64,000 nucleotides of DNA. Origin: RUG14515 sp045117995 (lineage in GTDB: Bacteria; Bacillota_I; Bacilli_A; RFN20; CAG-826). The notes beneath the pieces were generated by a model. It had not been told where the DNA came from. It searched no databases and saw nothing but the letters and a program-made list of their open reading frames with translations. Positions 33,307 to 42,014 of this stretch are shown one piece after another (the stretch's first letter is position 1; the number at the start of each line of letters is the position of its first letter). The translations under genes were made by a program, and so were the position numbers. The stretch is from the NCBI GenBank assembly GCA_045117995.1, contig JBGUOH010000009.1, positions 62,001 through 126,000 of the forward strand, read 5' to 3'.

Positions 33307-35157
33307 ATGAAGAAAAGTAAACTATCAATAACACTAGTTACTGGCTTCATTGCTGCTATGGCTTTATCTGCTTGTAGCAACGTAAAATCATCCAAAGACG
33401 CAATTGTTACTTTCTATGATTACGATAGTAAAGAAACAGTTAAGCTTCTTACAAATGATGTTTACAAAGCTTACAACAATACCACAAGCGGTGTCTCTAA
33501 GTTCTATGACAAAATCTTAGAAGTTTTAATTCGTTACGAATTTAAAGAAAAGAACTTTAAAGAAGGCGAATTAGAGTATCAAGAAATTGAAAAATGGGCT
33601 AAAAACCAAGTCCAAGAACAAAAAGACAAAGCTAAAGAAAACGCCAAGAGCAACAATACCAGTTACGACACAGAATGGAAAGCAATCCTCGAAAGCAACA
33701 ACGTTGATGATGCTAAGGGATTACAAGAAAAATTCATTTACGAAAAAGAAAAAGAAGTTATGAAAAACTGGTACGCAGACGATGATTCCAAAGCTGCGAC
33801 CTTAAAATCTGAATTCTTAGGTATTACCTCTACTGGTGCTGCCGCTTCTAACGTGAACAACGTCAAAGCTGCTATGCCATATCACATCCGTCACATCTTA
33901 GTGAAGGTTGATGAAGCTGGTGATGCTAATGAAAAATTCTATAAAGGCACTGTTACAGAAGCTCAAGCTAAGTTATTAGCCAACACTGTTACCGAATTAG
34001 CCAATGGACAATACAACTTCTCGCAAGTTGCTAGCATGTACTCCGAAGACGGTTCCGCCTCTGCTGGTGGTGACGTCGGTATCATGACCAACACCGCTAC
34101 TTCCGGTAGCTTACAAATGGTCAATGAATTCCAATTAGGTTTATATGCCTACGATAACTTATATGACACCGCACACGTTGCTGATGCAGACGCTGCTGAA
34201 GTCATCAAAGCTGGCTTAGGTATCACTAACGATGTCAAGAGCGCTTTACCACAAGGCGTTGTCGAAGTTCCATATGAAGCTTTCGTTAACATGGGCAAAT
34301 ACGCTGCTGTTACTACCGATAAACAAGGTAATAAATTAGCAGATGGTAGCACAGCCTTATATCCACGTAACATTGTTTGGAATAAATATTTCAACTTACA
34401 CAATGTCTTCGTGATTAAGAACGCTAAGAAAGCTGATTACTCCGCACCTGCTTCACCAAAAGATGAATTCGAAAATCTTGCCAGTGATGAAAAATATGAT
34501 GCGGCTTTACCAAGATTCAACGCTAACAACTACTTAGTGGATGAAAAAGGTAATGTCATTATCGGTGTTCGTAGCCAATACGGCATTCACTTCATGGTTA
34601 TTGAAGAATCCATGTACAACTATGCTGAATTAGATACATACTACGATACAAAATTACCAACCGATGAAGGCTATAACAAAAACGTTAGATCATACGTTAA
34701 CTACATCGAAAGCGCTAGCTTAGATGATTACAAGAAACGTGCTGACGATGTGAAGAGCAAAATCACTTCCTTCGACTCCACATATGACTATCGTTTATAC
34801 ACATACCTCAAAGACGAAGTCGGCAAAATTGAATTCAAGGGTGCCGCTGCTGATTTAGGTAAGCGTATTGACCAATACATCAATGCTCAAAAGGATAACA
34901 ACTCCTATAAGCAAGAAGATGGTTTAAAACAAGTATGGAGAACCTACACTGAATTATTAGAGGTTCAAGAATACAACCGTACAGCAGAATACACAACCAA
35001 GAACCCTGTTACTGGTGATACATCCCCAGTCTTAACACGTCTTGTTCCTGAAAAGATTGCTGACGACTTCTTCAAGTTGTATGACACAGTTACCCCAGGT
35101 AGCGATGCAACTTACAAGAAATTTAACGAAGAAGGAGAGTACCACTATTATGCGTAA
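33307..35157 (+). CDS. PrsA-like foldase lipoprotein (parvulin domain)
   Basis: A 616-residue lipoprotein. The signal peptide MKKSKLSITLVTGFIAAMALSAC ends in a lipobox with lipidated Cys23. A parvulin-type peptidyl-prolyl isomerase core begins at YHIRHILVKVDE (about 192) and continues through ANGQYNFSQVASMYSEDG and GGDVGIM (about 232-260). A second parvulin-like strand, YGIHFMVIEES, appears only after some 150 inserted residues, so the domain looks interrupted. PrsA proteins fold exported proteins at the outer face of the membrane. Codon use is strongly biased to C-ending codons compared with neighbours, suggesting high expression. It overlaps the next lipoprotein gene by eight bases. Confidence 0.85.
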   Translation: MKKSKLSITLVTGFIAAMALSACSNVKSSKDAIVTFYDYDSKETVKLLTNDVYKAYNNTTSGVSKFYDKILEVLIRYEFKEKNFKEGELEYQEIEKWAKNQVQEQKDKAKENAKSNNTSYDTEWKAILESNNVDDAKGLQEKFIYEKEKEVMKNWYADDDSKAATLKSEFLGITSTGAAASNVNNVKAAMPYHIRHILVKVDEAGDANEKFYKGTVTEAQAKLLANTVTELANGQYNFSQVASMYSEDGSASAGGDVGIMTNTATSGSLQMVNEFQLGLYAYDNLYDTAHVADADAAEVIKAGLGITNDVKSALPQGVVEVPYEAFVNMGKYAAVTTDKQGNKLADGSTALYPRNIVWNKYFNLHNVFVIKNAKKADYSAPASPKDEFENLASDEKYDAALPRFNANNYLVDEKGNVIIGVRSQYGIHFMVIEESMYNYAELDTYYDTKLPTDEGYNKNVRSYVNYIESASLDDYKKRADDVKSKITSFDSTYDYRLYTYLKDEVGKIEFKGAAADLGKRIDQYINAQKDNNSYKQEDGLKQVWRTYTELLEVQEYNRTAEYTTKNPVTGDTSPVLTRLVPEKIADDFFKLYDTVTPGSDATYKKFNEEGEYHYYA

Positions 35158-37030
35158 AAATATCTTAAAAATTTCCGCACTCGCGTTATTAAGTGCGTTC
35201 ACTCTCACATCATGTAGCGATGACATCATTGCTAAACCAGCAGACTATGATAACAACTCTCCAGTTATCACAATCGAAGGTTTCAATGGTACTATCTACA
35301 ACAACAACTTCACTGATATCTATGATTCCATCCGTGATGGTTCCTTAGCGCAAGATGTCTTAGACAACTTACTCTATCAATACTCTATCAGTGTCTTCGG
35401 TAACTATAACAAAGTTACAGCCGCTAAGATCGGTGACGAAGAACATCCAAACCCATATGGTGAAATCACATTAAAAGCCGCTGTTGCTGGTTTAAACGCC
35501 GATGCCACAAGTGGTAACGATAACACCAAAAAGTTCATTAAAGAACACAGTGCTTACTGGACAAAGAATAAAGCCGGTGATCGTGTCGATGACAATAACA
35601 AAGTCGTTGATAAAGATGCTGAACCATCCAAGTCCGAATACGCACGTTTAAACAATAAGTGGAAAACAATTGAAAAACGTATTGCTGAAAAATTATATGC
35701 CGCTATCTCTGGTGGTTCATATAGTGACAGAAACATTTTCAAAGAAGAAAAGTACTTACGTGCTTTAGCCGCTGACATTGAAAACAACGTTCGTGCTGCA
35801 AGTGCTAACCCAGACTTATTCGAAGGTATCTTAACTTCCAAAGTCGAAGACTACCAAGTCTTCACAGTTAAGACAGAATGTCTCGATGCCACAAAAGGCG
35901 AAGACTTCATTCTCCACCGTCAAAACTATCAAAGCAATGCTGACTTAAATCAAGAAGAAAGCGTTGAACAAGATGCGACATACGTCGAAGACAAGATCAT
36001 CCCAGAAATCTATCGTCAACTCTTAGTTGAACAATACATCTTAGATGAATCCTACGATACATTAGGTCGTACATCCGCCAGACACATCGATGTCTTAGCT
36101 ATCGCTAAGAACAGCGAATATGCTAAAGGCGCTGTCAACTTAATGAACACATTCGTTAACGATACAATCTTCGATAGCGCTCGTACAACTGACATCACAC
36201 TCGATTCCTTCAAAGTCGTTTCTAATGCTTGGGTCGGTGCCTTCATGTCTGACAAAGCCAATCACCAAGAAGAATACAACTTGATGAAGAAAGCTGTTCC
36301 AGAATATGAACAAACAAATGCAGTTGGCGAATACTTCCAAGGTACTGCCTATGGCGATATGATGGAAGAACTTGAAAAGATTTCCGCTAACCCAAAACTT
36401 TCTGAAAATGAAAGCACATACACAAACAGTGGCGCATACACATGGGAAACAGGTAGAGATATTAAGACTGCCGAACTCCAATTAAAAGACTACACATCCA
36501 CAGGTTGGTATGTTAAGTCCGTCGGTGTTTCCACATTACCAGATAGCCTTAAGAACCAATTATTCGACATCAACGTCGCTAACGCTCTTAACGGTGACAA
36601 GTGTGTTGAATACTCCTACGATGCCACAACACAAAAATGGGGCACAAACGAAGATGCCGGTAACACAAACCTCATCAACGTCGTTGGTAAGGTCAAAGAC
36701 CAATATTTCTTAAGAAATACAAGCAGAATCGCTGGTAACCCAGTTGAAAGTGATATCTTATTCGAAAGCGATGGCACATACTACATTGTCTTAGTCCAAG
36801 ATGCTATCAGAAGCAAAAACTTGAACAAAGCCAATTATGCTGAAGCTTCAGCCGCTGAACTCGATAAGTTAGAAACTTACATCAACGAAATCGTTCAATT
36901 AGTCGCTGATAACGATACATATCAAAACTTATCCAAGAAACACTGGATCAAGAAGATGGACATCAAGTTCCACGACACAGTCGTCTACGATTACTTCAAA
37001 TCCACCTTCCCAGAAATCTTCGAAGACTAA
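35150..37030 (+). CDS. Second large lipoprotein, possible degenerate PrsA/SurA-like foldase
   Basis: A 626-residue lipoprotein with signal peptide MRKNILKISALALLSAFTLTSC. Its layout parallels the previous gene: a SurA-N-like helical region (YDSIRDGSLAQDVLDNLLYQY), a stretch resembling the parvulin start (SARHIDVLAIAK) and a late strand (DGTYYIVLVQDAI), but the isomerase core GGDLG and surrounding residues are not recognisable. It starts inside the end of the previous gene (ATGCGTAA) and shares its biased codon use, so the two are probably made together. Function as a chaperone is an inference from layout and context. Confidence 0.65.
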   Translation: MRKNILKISALALLSAFTLTSCSDDIIAKPADYDNNSPVITIEGFNGTIYNNNFTDIYDSIRDGSLAQDVLDNLLYQYSISVFGNYNKVTAAKIGDEEHPNPYGEITLKAAVAGLNADATSGNDNTKKFIKEHSAYWTKNKAGDRVDDNNKVVDKDAEPSKSEYARLNNKWKTIEKRIAEKLYAAISGGSYSDRNIFKEEKYLRALAADIENNVRAASANPDLFEGILTSKVEDYQVFTVKTECLDATKGEDFILHRQNYQSNADLNQEESVEQDATYVEDKIIPEIYRQLLVEQYILDESYDTLGRTSARHIDVLAIAKNSEYAKGAVNLMNTFVNDTIFDSARTTDITLDSFKVVSNAWVGAFMSDKANHQEEYNLMKKAVPEYEQTNAVGEYFQGTAYGDMMEELEKISANPKLSENESTYTNSGAYTWETGRDIKTAELQLKDYTSTGWYVKSVGVSTLPDSLKNQLFDINVANALNGDKCVEYSYDATTQKWGTNEDAGNTNLINVVGKVKDQYFLRNTSRIAGNPVESDILFESDGTYYIVLVQDAIRSKNLNKANYAEASAAELDKLETYINEIVQLVADNDTYQNLSKKHWIKKMDIKFHDTVVYDYFKSTFPEIFED

Positions 37031-37047
37031 TCAAAACAAAATCAATT

Positions 37048-37072
37048 AAGGAGGCTCAGTCCTCCTTTTTTG
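37048..37072 (+). terminator. Terminator after the lipoprotein pair
   Basis: AAGGAGG and CCTCCTT enclose a six-base loop, followed by a T-run. It lies 18 bases after the stop at 37030. Confidence 0.85.
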
Positions 37073-37100
37073 TGCTATTATTTCCTTGAGGATAATAATT

Positions 37101-37511
37101 ATGGAAAAAGATGTATTTTGTAAAATCGTCGCAGGTGAAATACCTTGCTATAAATTATTTGAAGATGAAGACGTTTTAGCGTTCCTCGATATTTCTCAAG
37201 TCACTAAGGGCCACGCTCTTGTAATTCCTAAGGAACACTACGACACCTTCTTATCAACGCCAGAAAAGCTCATGCACAAGGTGTTTGATGTCGCTCAACG
37301 TATTGGTCAAATCTCAATTCAGTTCTTAGGGGCTAAAGGCGTGAATATCTTAACTAACTGCTACGAAGTTGCAGGACAAACAGTTAAGCACTTCCACGTT
37401 CATGTTATTCCACGTTATGAATCTCATGATGGTTTCGAACTTGAAATGAAGAACAATGCGGAAGGACTTAATCTTCCAGTTATCGCAGATACAATTAAAA
37501 ACAACCTCTAG
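37101..37511 (+). CDS. HIT family nucleotide-binding protein
   Basis: A 136-residue histidine-triad hydrolase/transferase, similar to Bacillus Hit. The triad is HFHVHVIPR near the C-terminal third; DVFCKIVAGEIPCYKLFEDEDVLAFLDI is the family start (quoted in part: CKIVAGEIPCYKLFEDE). The ATG at 37101 has GAGG nine bases before it; a TTG 15 bases upstream is less likely. In Bacillus hit lies close to prsA and yhaM, and the same trio is found here. Confidence 0.93.
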   Translation: MEKDVFCKIVAGEIPCYKLFEDEDVLAFLDISQVTKGHALVIPKEHYDTFLSTPEKLMHKVFDVAQRIGQISIQFLGAKGVNILTNCYEVAGQTVKHFHVHVIPRYESHDGFELEMKNNAEGLNLPVIADTIKNNL

Positions 37512-37521
37512 AAGGCAAATT

Positions 37522-37559
37522 AAAAGGATTGACGAACAATTTATCATCAATCCTTTTTT
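37522..37559. terminator. Bidirectional terminator between hit and yhaM
   Basis: AAAAGGATTGA and TCAATCCTTTT make an 11-bp stem around a 14-base loop, with T-rich ends on both strands. The two flanking genes converge on it. Confidence 0.85.
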
Positions 37560-37562
37560 CTT

Positions 37563-38492
37563 TTACTTATTTGGCTTATAGAATGAACGATTATCTAATG
37601 AGAAGACCTTATTAGAGAAGTTACCTGGTTCAACGTCCGCGACCGCTTTATTAACGACCACCATCTTACTATCTAAATTATCTATTAAGGATAATAAGAG
37701 AGCCTCTTTTGTTAATGGCATGACTGGCGAACCAAATTCTTGTTGTCCGTGGTGAGATAACACCATATGTTCGAGTAAGAGAGGAACTTCACTCTTAATC
37801 TTTAATTCATCCGCGGCTTTACGGAGTTCCGCGGCCATGATGGAGATATGGCCTAATAATTTACCTTCAGTAGAGTACTTATAAACAATTGGTCCTTCAA
37901 GTTCGATAATCTTACCCATATCGTGGAGTAAGCAGCCTGTAATCATTAAATCATGGTCACAGTCATAGATTGGGCATAAGTAATTAGCGAGATCCGCCAT
38001 AGAGATGGAGTGCATTAATAGACCACTACTATATTCATGATGGATAGAGACTGCAGCGGGATAGCTATAAAGCTTATCGCCGAACTTATTAATCATGTAA
38101 TTTAAGAGTTTTAAGCAATCTTCATTCTTAATAGAATTCACGTGCGCGTTAAATCTTTCTATTAATGTCTCTTTTGCGACTGGAGGAGCCTTGACAAACT
38201 TTTCGACGTCTATTTCCTCAAGAGGCACTAATTGAGCGCTTAAAATCTTTAATTGAAGCTGTTCTTTGTATTTATTGGTTTCACCAACAACTTGAATAAC
38301 GTTACCGACGATGAATAATTGTTCGTCTTCCATAGTGGCGTCCCATTTTTTACCAACGATAGAGCCACTCGCATCTCTTAATTCAACGGATAAATAAGCA
38401 CCACCATTCGCGTTAACGCCTTTAGAGACATTGCCCAATAGGAATTGTCCTTCAATATGTTCGTGATCTTCAAAGCTTGCAATCATTTTCAT
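37563..38492 (-). CDS. yhaM: 3'-5' exoribonuclease YhaM
   Basis: YhaM combines an N-terminal OB fold with an HD phosphohydrolase domain and degrades RNA, and DNA, from the 3' end. The OB part is GQFLLGNVSKGVNANGG...VGKKWDATMEDEQ; HD residues are seen in HHEYSSGLLMHSISMA, GCLLHDMGKIIELEG and LEHMVLSHHGQQEFGSP. The 309-residue length is typical. The start shares one base with the recX stop (TAATG). Confidence 0.94.
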   Translation of the reverse strand: MKMIASFEDHEHIEGQFLLGNVSKGVNANGGAYLSVELRDASGSIVGKKWDATMEDEQLFIVGNVIQVVGETNKYKEQLQLKILSAQLVPLEEIDVEKFVKAPPVAKETLIERFNAHVNSIKNEDCLKLLNYMINKFGDKLYSYPAAVSIHHEYSSGLLMHSISMADLANYLCPIYDCDHDLMITGCLLHDMGKIIELEGPIVYKYSTEGKLLGHISIMAAELRKAADELKIKSEVPLLLEHMVLSHHGQQEFGSPVMPLTKEALLLSLIDNLDSKMVVVNKAVADVEPGNFSNKVFSLDNRSFYKPNK

Positions 38493-39292
38493 TATTCATA
38501 ATCCTCCACATCTAATACTTTCTTGATATCTTTGTAGCTATAGCCCTTAGAGACTAAGAAGGCGTATAGCTTTTGTTTTAATTGATAGCCCTCATATTTT
38601 CTTTCATATCTTCTGAGTGCTTTTTCGTAATCCTTTTTAAGAAGGGATATTTCTTGTTTATCAGTGCCCTTCTTCACTAATTCGCTCACTTCTTTAGCGA
38701 CTTCCATGTTATAGCCTTGAGCAAGAAGTGCTTGATAGACATGTTTCTTTTTACTCATATAAGCGTAACGCTCATATTTCTTATCTAGTTTATCAAGAAG
38801 TGACTTCGCTTTCTTTCTTTCTAAAGAGGTAGGGAAGCTAGCCTTTTTAATTAATGGTTCTGGGATACCTTTATCTCTTAAGTGCTTAACGATTTTATTT
38901 TCCCCGAAGCATCTTTCATTATCCCAGATGATTAAGTCTTCCATAAAGGCTTTATCATCTAATAAATCATTTTCTTTTAATTTAGCGATGACATTTTTCC
39001 CCGCGGAATAGTTATCTTCTTTTTTAAGTAACTTCTCGAGCATCTCTTTTTCACTGATATGTTTCTTTGAAACAATACTTAACGCGTAATTAAGTAATGT
39101 TGTCATCGCAGTGATTTCTTCTAGTTTAGCAATATCTTTATTATTTAAAGATTTACCAACATATAAGTAAGAAGACACGAATGCTTCTTTAGAGATTCTT
39201 AATGGTTCACCCTTACCAAAATAGAGGGTCACATGATCCTTGAAGGTTTTAATAGATTTAATCTTTTTACTACCAGTGTTTACGGATGGCAC
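38492..39292 (-). CDS. recX: RecA regulator RecX
   Basis: A 266-residue, all-helical, very basic protein of three-helix repeats that modulates RecA filaments. The family patterns are ALSIVSKKHISEKEMLEKL, KLKENDLLDDKAFMEDLI and the following GENKIVKHLRDKGIPEPLI, with the last repeat ending LVSKGYSYKDIKKVL. recA itself is 22 kb away. The start overlaps the glycosyltransferase end by 23 bases. The regulatory role is from family knowledge. Confidence 0.9.
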   Translation of the reverse strand: MPSVNTGSKKIKSIKTFKDHVTLYFGKGEPLRISKEAFVSSYLYVGKSLNNKDIAKLEEITAMTTLLNYALSIVSKKHISEKEMLEKLLKKEDNYSAGKNVIAKLKENDLLDDKAFMEDLIIWDNERCFGENKIVKHLRDKGIPEPLIKKASFPTSLERKKAKSLLDKLDKKYERYAYMSKKKHVYQALLAQGYNMEVAKEVSELVKKGTDKQEISLLKKDYEKALRRYERKYEGYQLKQKLYAFLVSKGYSYKDIKKVLDVEDYE

Positions 39293-40445
39293 GGTTATAA
39301 ACCCTCATAATATTGTTATAGAACTTATCAATGGAATAAATATCCACGACTTTATAAGCTTCTTGAATGATTTTATCGTGTTGTTCTTCATTCATTGAGA
39401 AGATCTTTTCCACTTGTTGGACGAATGATGCGTTATCGGTAAAGAAGAAACCGGTTTTACCATTGATAATGGTGCCTGTTAAGTTACTGTCAAAACGGGC
39501 GAGAACGATTTTGCCCGCCGCCATGGCTTCCATAAATGTTAAACCTTGGGTTTCGGTAATAGAGGCAGAAGTATAGATATCGGCGAGATGGTAATAGAAT
39601 GGCACTTCTAAAGAGCCGACAAAGCCGATGAATTCCACAAGCTTGGTAATCTTTAATTCAGCGCATAATTGCTCTAATTCTTCTTTAGCAGGACCACCAC
39701 CAACGATGAGTAATTTCACATCCACTTCTGGATGTTTTTTATGATATTCTGCGAAGCCTCTAATAGAGACATCCATACTCTTTTCTTTAGCGATACGGCC
39801 TAAGAGTAAGAACACTTTGGTATTTTCTTTAATACCGTGTGTATCTTTGAATTCTTGGAGTTTTTGCATATCAATGTTCTCTTTTTTGAAAATAGAGAAA
39901 TCAATACCAGTAGGAATGACATTGATATAAATGTCACTACCTAAAGAACGCATATATTCCTTAGTCTTTTCACTAGGGGTAATAAATTCAGTCATACGGT
40001 TCGCTAAGTCTTTGGAATAAACACGAACGAAACGTTTCGCTAACCTATCCATTAAGCCATGCGTAGCGTAATATGTATAGTCTTCATATGAAGTATGGTA
40101 TGTATAAACAATTGGTATTTTAAGTCTTCTTGCGACACGTCTGGCTAATACACCAATAGTAAAGTCGGTTTGGTTATGGATGACGTCTGGCTTAAAGTTC
40201 TTAATAATCTTCATTGGTTTACTAGCGAAGATATTAGTGAATCTATAGCCATATAGTTTCTTTAAATAAATACCAGGAACATAAAGGACGTTACCGATTT
40301 GTTCTAATTTACCGTCTGTTGATCTAGGCGCCACCACTAAAACATCGTGACCGTGCGCCATTAATGAATTGGCTAAATTAAAAGTCGAGGTTGAGACCCC
40401 GTTAACGAATGGAGGATAAGTATCAGTGAAAATCGCGATGCGCAT
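39270..40445 (-). CDS. GT4 glycosyltransferase (probable glycolipid synthase)
   Basis: A 391-residue GT-B enzyme. The start RIAIFTDTYPPFVNGVS is typical of 1,2-diacylglycerol 3-glucosyltransferases of Bacilli and Acholeplasma; the E-x7-E motif is in ASITETQGLTFMEAMAAG. Other markers are HNQTDFTIG and YTYHTSYEDYTYY. It lies two bases after a flippase-like membrane protein gene, a pairing seen for glycolipid or lipoteichoic-acid anchor synthesis. The exact sugar and acceptor are inferred. Confidence 0.85.
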   Translation of the reverse strand: MRIAIFTDTYPPFVNGVSTSTFNLANSLMAHGHDVLVVAPRSTDGKLEQIGNVLYVPGIYLKKLYGYRFTNIFASKPMKIIKNFKPDVIHNQTDFTIGVLARRVARRLKIPIVYTYHTSYEDYTYYATHGLMDRLAKRFVRVYSKDLANRMTEFITPSEKTKEYMRSLGSDIYINVIPTGIDFSIFKKENIDMQKLQEFKDTHGIKENTKVFLLLGRIAKEKSMDVSIRGFAEYHKKHPEVDVKLLIVGGGPAKEELEQLCAELKITKLVEFIGFVGSLEVPFYYHLADIYTSASITETQGLTFMEAMAAGKIVLARFDSNLTGTIINGKTGFFFTDNASFVQQVEKIFSMNEEQHDKIIQEAYKVVDIYSIDKFYNNIMRVYNRAIRKHW

Positions 40446-40447
40446 AA

Positions 40448-41890
40448 CTAATCACCATCCAAATCGTCGAGTTCAACCTCGTCGTAATCATTTTGAGAAA
40501 TATCCGCTGGGGCATTCTTATTTGAACGCGGCTTTTTCGTTGTTTTCCTCTTCCGACGCGGATCTAGTTTAGCCATAATCGCTTCACGCGACAGCTTTGA
40601 AGTCTCCACCAGAGACGCAACTTCTTCGTAACGTTGTACGTAAGTTTCCTTTTGTAAGGAGACGAATGTTTGTCTGTTTGGAATATCTCCCATATGGGCT
40701 TCGTTCTTTGGCGCGGACCGATAGAACGCTGATACTAAACCACCAATGAGAATTGGGATAACGAATGTTGAGCTTCGCCAAATGAGAAGGGAAGCACGAC
40801 ATAATGTTCTACTAGCTTCAACATCAGCAGCACCATTGACCATAATGGCAAAGAAACCTTTTTCAGGAGCTTTTTCATTTAAGAATAAGTTATAGAAAAC
40901 GAATTCAGAAACACCCGCACTACCTGGAATAGGAATTAAGCCAGTAATCATTTGGTGATAGTTACTTAAGAAGATGCAATCCCAGAAACTAGCGGATGGG
41001 GATTCATTATGTAAGGCCTTACCAACAAAGTAAGGAATACAGAACTTTAAGATAATGTATGCAGTAAAGGAAACGATAACAAGAATTAAGAAAGGAATAT
41101 TAGTGCTTAAACGCCTAAATTCAATTTTGAAGTTTTCCACCTGGATACGGAGGTTCTCTCTTGTCTTATCTGGATCTTTAACGAGTTTAATCTTATGCAA
41201 TAAGGTAACAACAGGTCCCATAACGAAGTTGTGGAATCCATGCCAGTATCCCATTAAGAAGACAATAAAGATCACACCGACGTTAAGTAAGAAGCCGATG
41301 ATTGTTAATGGCCAAATAGGAATGTTCATTGGCATTTCATTAATCTTAATACCTGTTTGAATATAACCAATGGAAATAATGAAATCGTATTTAACAATAA
41401 AAGAAATCGTACCAAAGATAATTAAGATGGTTTGGTAAACGATAGAGTACATGGCGAGAATAGAAACCGCACTAGAGATTTGCACGCCCTGTTTCTTATA
41501 TGTATAGGCTTGCATGATTTGACCACCACTAGCGCCAGGAGTAATCGCATTATAGAATTGACCAATTTGGTCAACAGCGATCGCTTGATGGAAGTGATAC
41601 TTTCTAGTAAATAAATGAGCAAAACAGAAAAGAATAAAGCTTCTTACTAAGATACAGCCTGCCATAACCGCTAAAACAACTAATAAGAAGTTCACATCAG
41701 CGGTGCTTAAGTAATGGCCAATTTCTTTCGCGTCATCTTTAATTGCGAAGAAAATCGCTAATCCTGTAGCAATAAGGACCAAGGAAATATTAAGAACATA
41801 TTTGATCGTGGATTTTTTGTTTCTGGGTTTACCAGATTCCATCATCTCTTCTTGTTCTTGAACTTTTTTCTCTAATTCTTTGTTTGGCAT
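40448..41890 (-). CDS. Flippase-like (UPF0104/LPG-synthase TM region) membrane protein
   Basis: A 480-residue membrane protein with about eight helices. Family landmarks are VAVDQIGQFYNAITPGASGG-like AVDQIGQFYNAITPG and LIPIPGSAGVSEFVFYNLF. Related proteins (AglD/MprF-N type) are thought to move or protect lipid-linked sugars. The C-terminus is a charged cytoplasmic tail (DPRRKRKTTKKPRSNKN, then an acidic end). It heads the operon flippase-GT4-recX-yhaM. The ATG at 41890 has no ribosome-binding site and stands 10 bases after an extended -10, suggesting an almost leaderless message. Confidence 0.83.
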   Translation of the reverse strand: MPNKELEKKVQEQEEMMESGKPRNKKSTIKYVLNISLVLIATGLAIFFAIKDDAKEIGHYLSTADVNFLLVVLAVMAGCILVRSFILFCFAHLFTRKYHFHQAIAVDQIGQFYNAITPGASGGQIMQAYTYKKQGVQISSAVSILAMYSIVYQTILIIFGTISFIVKYDFIISIGYIQTGIKINEMPMNIPIWPLTIIGFLLNVGVIFIVFLMGYWHGFHNFVMGPVVTLLHKIKLVKDPDKTRENLRIQVENFKIEFRRLSTNIPFLILVIVSFTAYIILKFCIPYFVGKALHNESPSASFWDCIFLSNYHQMITGLIPIPGSAGVSEFVFYNLFLNEKAPEKGFFAIMVNGAADVEASRTLCRASLLIWRSSTFVIPILIGGLVSAFYRSAPKNEAHMGDIPNRQTFVSLQKETYVQRYEEVASLVETSKLSREAIMAKLDPRRKRKTTKKPRSNKNAPADISQNDYDEVELDDLDGD

Positions 41891-41900
41891 AATTTAATAA

Positions 41901-41909
41901 ATTATAGCA
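41901..41909 (-). promoter_or_regulatory. Extended -10 promoter of the flippase operon
   Basis: TGCTATAAT on the minus strand, with no convincing -35. Ten bases (TTATTAAATT) separate it from the ATG, so the leader would be three or four bases and has no Shine-Dalgarno. Confidence 0.6.
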
Positions 41910-41943
41910 CATATACGTGAATGTAAGACCTGTTTTTATTCAT

Positions 41944-41967
41944 TTCCCATTAGTTAACGAATGGGAA
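41944..41967. promoter_or_regulatory. 24-bp near-perfect palindrome
   Basis: TTCCCATT-a-GTTAAC-g-AATGGGAA has a single mismatched pair. It sits between the terminator of the upstream ABC exporter and the flippase promoter, about 50-73 bases before the predicted start of transcription. There is no T-run behind it. An operator or activator site is the likely role. Confidence 0.5.
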
Positions 41968-41971
41968 GAAA

Positions 41972-41993
41972 CAAAAAACGCGCCGGAGCGCGT
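41972..41993 (-). terminator. Terminator after the ABC-2 exporter genes
   Basis: On the minus strand ACGCGC and GCGCGT pair around a four-base loop, followed by a run of T. It lies 22 bases after the permease stop. Confidence 0.8.
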
Positions 41994-42014
41994 CGTTTGT
42001 TTGTTGTTGTTTGT

